Assembly: GCA_903916565.1 (NCBI GenBank)
Contig: CAIWXH010000732.1
Location: forward strand, 1-35,254
DNA: 35,254 nucleotides
From: an uncultured Oscillochloris sp.
Lineage (GTDB): Bacteria > Chloroflexota > Chloroflexia > Chloroflexales > Chloroflexaceae
Direction of reading: 5' to 3'
Shown here piece by piece: positions 30,590-35,254 of the stretch (its first letter is position 1; each line of letters opens with the position of its first letter). Made by a program: the position numbers and the translations under genes. Below the pieces are notes generated by a model that saw only the letters and a program-made list of their open reading frames with translations, ran no database searches and was not told the DNA's origin.

Positions 30590-31483
30590 CTAGTTACAAC
30601 CGTTGCTTGCTGCATCCTCCGCAGCCGCCGCAGCCGGCACGCTCTGGTAGCTGAGCCACGGCGCAGCGGGGTGGCGCAGCAGGGCGCGGGCCGTCTCGCG
30701 CACCAGCCCACGCAGCAGGTGTGAGGCCACGGGTGCCCGCAGTTCGATGCCGGTGCGCCCATCGGTGGCGGCACCCGCCAGCCACAGCGCCAGGCGGGCC
30801 GACTCCTCGGGCGGGGCGGCGACGAGCCGGGCGATGCGGGCGAAGGCGCGGGCGCGGCCCTCGTAGCCCGCCACGACGGTCATCCGGCGCGTCAGGGGCG
30901 TGTCGAGCAGGCCGGGATTCAGCGTGAAGATGCCCAGGCCATTGGCGCGCTCCTCGGCGGCGAGGGCCAGCGTGAAGGTGCGAATCCATGCCTTGCTGGC
31001 GCCGTAGGCGTTGCCAAAGGGATTGGGCGCTCGCTCACCTTGGCCGACCATGTTGATCAGCTTGCCAGCGCGGCGTGGGCGCATCACGTGTAGCGCGGCC
31101 AGCGAGCCGTGGTAGGTGCCAAGAATGTTGGTCTGGATGACGCGGGTGAAGACCTCGGGCGCGATCAGCGCGGTTGGCCCCTGGGTGGCCGTCACCCCGG
31201 CGTTATTCACCCACAGGTCGATCTGGCCGAAGGCGCTGACGGCGGCGTGCGCCAGGGCGAAAACCTGGGCACGGTCGCGCACATCACAGGGCTGGCCGCG
31301 CACACGTGCGCCACGCGCCTGAAGCCAGGCCACCGCCCGCGCCACTTCGTCAGCCACATGGCTTGAGACCACCACCGTCGCGCCTGCCTCGGCGAAGGCC
31401 CGTGCAATCGCCAGCCCAAGCCCCTGCGTGCTGCCCGTCACCACGGCCACCTTACCGCCAAGCTCGCCCGTGCGCTGCTGCAT
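30590..31483 (-). CDS. Short-chain dehydrogenase/reductase (SDR)
   Basis: A 297-residue NAD(P)-dependent oxidoreductase of the classical SDR fold. Cofactor site TGSTQGLG (about residues 16-23), CDVRD, WVNNAG (about 90-95) and the catalytic Tyr-x3-Lys in NAYGASKAW (about 150-158) are present. In place of the usual Ser before the catalytic Tyr is the segment KLINMVGQGERAPNPF, so the classical catalytic Ser appears to be Gly or Met-Val-Gly, which is unusual. The substrate is unknown. ATG 31483 has GGAGG 5 nt upstream. The C-terminal 60 residues after the SDR core (from about 230) are Ala/Arg-rich and have no recognised domain. Confidence 0.85.
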   Translation of the reverse strand: MQQRTGELGGKVAVVTGSTQGLGLAIARAFAEAGATVVVSSHVADEVARAVAWLQARGARVRGQPCDVRDRAQVFALAHAAVSAFGQIDLWVNNAGVTATQGPTALIAPEVFTRVIQTNILGTYHGSLAALHVMRPRRAGKLINMVGQGERAPNPFGNAYGASKAWIRTFTLALAAEERANGLGIFTLNPGLLDTPLTRRMTVVAGYEGRARAFARIARLVAAPPEESARLALWLAGAATDGRTGIELRAPVASHLLRGLVRETARALLRHPAAPWLSYQSVPAAAAAEDAASNGCN

Positions 31484-31545
31484 CGTCGCCTCCCGCCCCA
31501 CTTTGTCTGCGCGAATCTGGCGCGGCCCTCATTGGGCGCGGCGCG

Positions 31546-31551
31546 ATTATA
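31546..31551 (-). promoter_or_regulatory. Candidate -10 box for the SDR gene
   Basis: TATAAT on the minus strand, 63 nt before ATG 31483. A matching -35 box is not obvious. Confidence 0.4.
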
Positions 31552-31593
31552 CCGCAGGGCGTTGGGGCGGGCGGGCGCGACGGCGCCTTCTCT

Positions 31594-31703
31594 GCCCCTC
31601 ACCCCCGGCCCCTCTCCCTCACGGGGAGAGGGGAGATTCCGCAGCAGAATAGGTTCGGCTCCCCCTCTCCCGTTCAGGGAGAGGGGGCAGGGGGGGTGAG
31701 GGC
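31594..31703. repeat. 110-bp C-tract/G-tract palindromic repeat, copy 2
   Basis: Same length, orientation and order of blocks as 6651-6760, with the shared core ATTCCGCAGCAG and the ends GCCCCTCACCCCC and GGGGGGTGAGGG. It lies in the divergent region between the SDR and methyltransferase genes. Confidence 0.8.
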
Positions 31704-31748
31704 TGGCGCGGAACAGGACGTTGCTCCACACCTTGTCTGCGCCTGATC

Positions 31749-31754
31749 TATAAT
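31749..31754 (+). promoter_or_regulatory. Candidate -10 box for the methyltransferase
   Basis: A perfect TATAAT 38 nt before ATG 31792, followed by four CACCG/GACCACC direct repeats (31756-31777) in the 5' leader. No clear -35 is visible. Confidence 0.45.
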
Positions 31755-31791
31755 CACCACCGACCACCGACCACCGACGAAGGATCAACCG

Positions 31792-32577
31792 ATGAGCGAG
31801 ACCGCACTGCGCGACTGGTGGGAAGAGTTGCTCCAGGTACACGAGTTTGCCCACTACCGCGACTACGCCGCCGATCTGACCCGCCGCGAAGTTGATTTTC
31901 TGGTCGAGGCACTGAGCCTGCGCGGGAGCGAGACGATCCTCGATTTGGCCTGCGGCGGCGGGCGGCACAGCCTTGAGCTGGCCCGCCGGGGGCTGACCGT
32001 GGTCGGGCTTGACGCCTCCGCCCCCGTCATCGCCCACGCCCAGGCCCAGGTTGCCGCCGAAGGGCTAAGCGTCGAGCTGATGCACGGCGATATACGCGCC
32101 CTGACCTACGCGGCCCGCTTCGACACCATTCTGGTCATGAACAGCAGCATCGGCTTCTTCGACGACGAGACGAACGCCGCCGTTATCGCTGGCTGTGCCC
32201 GCGCGCTCGCCCCCGGCGGGCGGCTGCTGCTCCAGTGCATCAACCCCTACCAGATTTCGGCCTACTTGCGCGACTTCCGGGCTGGCTGGTATCGTATTGG
32301 CGCGGGCTATGTGCTGCGCGAGGCGCGCTTTGAGCCGCGTGAGGCCGCGCTGCACATCGGCTACCGCTACCTCGATCCGGCCCAGGGGCTTGAGGTCGTC
32401 CACCCCGGCGACCGCATCCGCCTCTACAGCTTCCCTGAGCTGCGGCGCCTGCTCACTGACGCTGGTTTGCGCCCGCTCAGTGTGTTTGGCGACGCGGTGT
32501 TGCCGCCCGTCACCTTCGACGAGCAGAGCCAGTGGCAGGTGCTGATTGCCGTCAAGGATCAGCCGGTTAGCGCGTAG
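31792..32577 (+). CDS. SAM-dependent methyltransferase (class I)
   Basis: A 261-residue Rossmann-like methyltransferase. Motif I is LDLACGGGRHSLELARRG (about residues 48-65), followed by VVGLD with the acidic ribose-binding residue. ALTYAARFDTILVMNSSIGFF holds motifs II-III, and ALAPGGRLLLQ motif post-III. The sequence is of the Methyltransf_25/11 type seen in small-molecule and C- or O-methyltransferases; the substrate cannot be inferred. ATG 31792 has AAGGA at 31780-31784. It stands alone on the plus strand between minus-strand genes. Confidence 0.82.
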   Translation: MSETALRDWWEELLQVHEFAHYRDYAADLTRREVDFLVEALSLRGSETILDLACGGGRHSLELARRGLTVVGLDASAPVIAHAQAQVAAEGLSVELMHGDIRALTYAARFDTILVMNSSIGFFDDETNAAVIAGCARALAPGGRLLLQCINPYQISAYLRDFRAGWYRIGAGYVLREARFEPREAALHIGYRYLDPAQGLEVVHPGDRIRLYSFPELRRLLTDAGLRPLSVFGDAVLPPVTFDEQSQWQVLIAVKDQPVSA

Positions 32578-32821
32578 GGCTGAGGCAACACCGTCCTACG
32601 GCCCCTCGCCCGCTGGCTGAGGAATGCTGGTGGCGAAGGGGCTCAGGTCACCGAAAGCGGACGAATCACGAAGCCCCTGCGCGGGTGATAGGCACATCGT
32701 CGCACAGCGACAGCCGGATCTCCAGCGCCACCGCGTACATGCTGCCGCTGAGCGGAGATTCGCCAACAGCATAGCCACCGGGCGGGCGACGTTGACGTAG
32801 CCCTAAGCGCATCCGGCCACG

Positions 32822-34072
32822 CTACGCTGCGACTTGCGCCTCAATGCCCAGCGCCATGCGGTACAGGTGCAGCAGATCTGTGGCGATGCGGGGCGAGCTA
32901 AAGGCCACCGCCATACTCACCGCCCGTGCGCTGCATGTCTCCCAGGCAGCCTGGTCAGTCAGCAGCTCGACAATGGCCTCAGCAATCGCGGCGCCCGAGC
33001 GCGGGTCAACCACGCGCCCAGCCGCAGCAGCGGCGACATAGTCACTCACGCCGGTCGTGCGGGTGACGATGGGCGGGGTGCCGACGGCGGCGGCCTCGAC
33101 CACCACGCGGCTGAATGACTCGGCGACGGAGGGCACGACGGCTAGGTCGGCGGCAGCCAGATAGGTGATGGCCTCACTATGGGGAATGCCACCGACGAGA
33201 TGCACATCGTTGGCGACGCCCAGGCTCGCCGCACGTTGGGCCAAATAGGCGCCGTAGTCGCCGAAGCGCGGCGTCGAGCGACTAGGGCCAACAATCAGCA
33301 CCTGGGGCGCAACGCCGCCGCGCCGCGCCGGGGGCACGGCGTCAACCAAGTAGGCGATGCCCTTGAAGGGGTGCAATCGGTTCAGGCTCACGATAAGCGG
33401 GCGGGCTGGGTCGAGGCCGTGGCGGGCAACAATGGCCGCACGGCTACGCTGTCGCAGCGCGCCAAGGTCGCCAGGGGGCGGGTAACTGTCTGCCGTGATG
33501 TTGTAGGGGATCGCAACGACTTTGCCGGGGCGCGCACCCAAGCGCACCGCCAGCTCTTTAATCTGGGGCGAGTCGGCCCGCAGCACCGCTGCACGGCGGA
33601 AGATCCAGGGCAGCAGCGCCCGCACCGCCCGAAAGCGGCCATAGCCATAGTCGAACTCGGGTTCGGCCATAATGTCGGCGCCAGGGAGCGTGATGGCGAG
33701 GGGCGGCGCGTGCGCCCGTGGGGCCAACGCAGCCACCAGACCAAGGGGGAAGGCCGTCTCGATATGCACGAGGTCGTAGGTGCGCTCGGCAAGCAGGCGG
33801 CGATAGTGCAGCACGGCGCCTGCCAAGTACGGGTAGGGCAACAGTGCGGCGACGGCGCGATTCGCCACCTTTAGTGGTAGCCCCGCGCTCACTGGCAGCC
33901 GATGGACGGTGACGCCCTCTTCGACGGTGGTGGTGCGCGTGGGCAGGCCAGCCGCCAGGGCCAGCACCTCGGCCTCGACGCCGTGACGACGCCACTCGGC
34001 GATGACCTCGGTATGGATGCGATTGCCCATCGCCGCGCTATCGTAGCGCGGGATGCAGTAGAGAACGCGCAT
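32822..34072 (-). CDS. GT4 family glycosyltransferase
   Basis: A 416-residue GT-B fold protein. The N-terminal acceptor domain begins MRVLYCIPRYDSAAMGNRI. The C-terminal half carries LIVSLNRLHPFKGIAYLVDAV (about 230-250) and the retaining GT4 donor motif E-x7-E in ESFSRVVVEAAAVGTPPIV (about 318-336). It transfers a sugar from a nucleotide-sugar to a membrane lipid, protein or polysaccharide acceptor in the cytoplasm. The stop of the next upstream minus-strand gene (the methyltransferase) is 24 nt away, so the two are probably one transcription unit. No other glycan genes are adjacent. Confidence 0.88.
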   Translation of the reverse strand: MRVLYCIPRYDSAAMGNRIHTEVIAEWRRHGVEAEVLALAAGLPTRTTTVEEGVTVHRLPVSAGLPLKVANRAVAALLPYPYLAGAVLHYRRLLAERTYDLVHIETAFPLGLVAALAPRAHAPPLAITLPGADIMAEPEFDYGYGRFRAVRALLPWIFRRAAVLRADSPQIKELAVRLGARPGKVVAIPYNITADSYPPPGDLGALRQRSRAAIVARHGLDPARPLIVSLNRLHPFKGIAYLVDAVPPARRGGVAPQVLIVGPSRSTPRFGDYGAYLAQRAASLGVANDVHLVGGIPHSEAITYLAAADLAVVPSVAESFSRVVVEAAAVGTPPIVTRTTGVSDYVAAAAAGRVVDPRSGAAIAEAIVELLTDQAAWETCSARAVSMAVAFSSPRIATDLLHLYRMALGIEAQVAA

Positions 34073-34096
34073 GGTTGCTCGCGTAGGCGCGATCCG

Positions 34097-34954
34097 CTAA
34101 CCCTTCCGCAGCGTGAACATCACATAGAGCGGGTCGCTACGATCCAGGCGCTCTTCAAGGGGATGCACGATGAGGGCGAGCAGCAGATCTTTCAGCACGA
34201 ACTTACGCCAATAGCGCGTGAGCCGCGTCTCGTGGTAGCGCCCGTTGAGGATCGAGCGCCCGAAGCCGCGCAGCTTGCCGAGGCGCAGGTTCGCGGGGCG
34301 CACATAGACCCGCTGAATATCTTCGTCGGTGTAGAAGCGGAAGAACGAGCCAGCCTTGCCCTCCTGGACGAAGGCGTTGGGGCCAACCTGCACAAACTTC
34401 CGAATACCCTTGAAGAAATCGCGGCGCACCGTGCTGGTGTAGGGGATTGTCAGGGCAGCGAGGCCATCCTTGGCGAGCACCCGCCCAAGCTCAACACCGA
34501 CAGCGGCATCATCGGGAATATGTTCCAGCGACGAGACGGCGGAGACGCGCAGGACGCTGCCGTCGCGGATGGGCATGTGGGTGGCGCTGGCGACCAGGGG
34601 GAAGAAGCGCCCATCGCCGGGGCGGGCTGTCTCGCGGCGCTTCGCCAACTGCCAGCGCACGCGCTCGGGGGCAAGCTCAAGCACCACCACATCAACGCCC
34701 TCTTTCGCCAGCATGTGTGGGTACGACGAGGTGCCGGAGCCAAGGTCAAGCACCAGATCGCCACGGCGCAAATCGAGCGCCTTGGTGGCCCACGGGTACT
34801 CGATGATGCGCCAGAGACTGAAATCGTTGACGGTCTCGCGCAGCACACGCCAGCCGTTAAGGGCGATCTCGTAGGCGATGGTGCGCCACGCGGGGAGGCG
34901 CACGGGCCTGCGGGGCGGGGCGGCAGGAGCAGTCACAGCTTCCTCAACTACCAT
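34097..34954 (-). CDS. SAM-dependent methyltransferase (Methyltransf_11 type)
   Basis: A 285-residue methyltransferase with motif I VLDLGSGTSSYPHMLAKEGVDVVVLEL (about 70-96), a middle block VSAVSSLEHIPD and GLAALTIPYTS. The C-terminal 100 residues, rich in Arg/Phe/Tyr, are of a kind seen in class I methyltransferases linked to glycan genes. The start is ambiguous: ATG 34954 is preferred over TTG 34996 for codon type, but neither has a strong RBS. It is upstream of, and 24 nt from, the GT4 gene, suggesting methylation of a sugar or glycolipid intermediate. Confidence 0.78.
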   Translation of the reverse strand: MVVEEAVTAPAAPPRRPVRLPAWRTIAYEIALNGWRVLRETVNDFSLWRIIEYPWATKALDLRRGDLVLDLGSGTSSYPHMLAKEGVDVVVLELAPERVRWQLAKRRETARPGDGRFFPLVASATHMPIRDGSVLRVSAVSSLEHIPDDAAVGVELGRVLAKDGLAALTIPYTSTVRRDFFKGIRKFVQVGPNAFVQEGKAGSFFRFYTDEDIQRVYVRPANLRLGKLRGFGRSILNGRYHETRLTRYWRKFVLKDLLLALIVHPLEERLDRSDPLYVMFTLRKG

Positions 34955-35114
34955 GGTCTCGCTATACGCTGGAGCGCGAATGCTGCAAAGCGTCAATCAT
35001 GATGATTTGCAGATTTCACGCTACATGGTGGTGCAATAATTATCCTACATTCATTTTACCGCATCACAGTCACTTCTGCAAACCTGCCCCTTGCCTTCGC
35101 ATGGCGGTTGCAAC

Positions 35115-35254
35115 GGCTCTTGCGCACTTTTGGTGATTCGGGTCATCTGGCGTGCTTAGGCCATCAGTCGTAGCTTTAACAGATCGAGTTTCGCACGCCC
35201 ATACATCTGCCGTTTCACCTGCTTCAGCCGGTTGACGTGGCCCTCGGTCGGGCC
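35115..35254 (-). mobile_element. 3' end of an ISL3-like insertion sequence (cut by window edge)
   Basis: It contains the transposase C-terminus (35156-35254) and beyond it a candidate terminal sequence starting GGCTCTTGCGCACTTTTG at 35115, in keeping with ISL3-family ends that begin GGCTCT. The other end lies outside the window, so the boundary and target duplication are unverified. Confidence 0.6.
35156..35254 (-). CDS. ISL3-family transposase, C-terminal fragment
   Basis: A 32-residue partial reading frame from the right edge to TAA at 35156-35158. EGHVNRLKQVKRQMYGRAK followed by LDLLKLRLMA matches the conserved end of ISL3 transposases (usual form EGQVNRLKxxKRQMYGRA, then DLLR). The catalytic Glu-containing region is at the very edge (PTEGHVNRLK). 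The rest of the gene lies to the right of the window. No frameshift is seen in the visible part. Confidence 0.85.
   Translation of the reverse strand, partial: GPTEGHVNRLKQVKRQMYGRAKLDLLKLRLMA

Noticed and set aside
32596-32778. 60-residue minus-strand ORF between the methyltransferase and GT4 genes
   Set aside because: No RBS and no recognisable features; likely chance.
33902-35002. 366-residue plus-strand ORF
   Set aside because: Antisense to the glycosyltransferase and methyltransferase, with no protein-like features.

Overview
The window looks like chromosomal DNA of a high-GC, multicellular-filament type bacterium, most likely a member of the Chloroflexota (Chloroflexales and relatives). 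This is an inference. It rests on the codon bias, several GAF-rich signalling proteins, a partial NACHT-type protein, the DUF4395/thioredoxin pair, and many short palindromic intergenic repeats. No rRNA, tRNA or CRISPR array was seen.

Left part (1-10.3 kb): the 3' end of a large NACHT/HEAT-like protein converges on a decayed sensor kinase. A same-strand series follows: AMP-forming acyl/aminoacyl ligase, class II glutamine amidotransferase of the AsnB type, NAD-synthase-like N-type ATP pyrophosphatase, acyl carrier protein, holo-ACP synthase, SGNH-like lipoprotein and a left-handed beta-helix acyltransferase. Together they look like a carrier-protein-based pathway that activates an acid, amidates it and transfers it to a surface or secreted product. 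This is the best candidate for an undescribed system here.

Signalling and surface block (10.4-16.7 kb): a GAF3-HK-REC-REC-HPt hybrid kinase, a REC-ParA protein of the CpaE/TadZ type with a degenerate P-loop, a Flp-pilin-like N-terminus fused to a jelly-roll (DUF1080/LamG-like) domain, and a membrane-anchored carboxypeptidase-regulatory-like domain.

Corrinoid block (16.9-20.7 kb, minus strand): three overlapping genes. They encode a cobalamin-binding protein, a MtaA/uroporphyrinogen-decarboxylase-like protein with altered zinc ligands, and a DUF1638-like domain fused to GAF and an apparently active GGDEF domain. The operon appears to join methyl-corrinoid chemistry to c-di-GMP signalling.

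Ion and stress block (21.7-26.8 kb, minus strand): two RCK/TrkA proteins, a P2C (Na,K-ATPase-like) P-type ATPase and a tandem universal stress protein. Then come a DUF4395 membrane protein with a membrane-anchored thioredoxin (plus strand), biosynthetic threonine dehydratase, a small membrane protein and an SDR oxidoreductase (minus), a SAM methyltransferase (plus), a GT4 glycosyltransferase and a second methyltransferase (minus). The window ends in the 3' end of an ISL3-like transposase.

Intergenic space is rich in structured repeats. The main ones are a roughly 90-bp element with CAAGGTT/AACCTTG ends found directly after stop codons; a 110-bp C/G-tract palindrome (two copies); a 171-bp element with 23-bp perfect inverted ends; a 111-bp MITE-like element; and several multi-hairpin GC elements. 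Coordinates and motifs were read by eye and no homology search was run.
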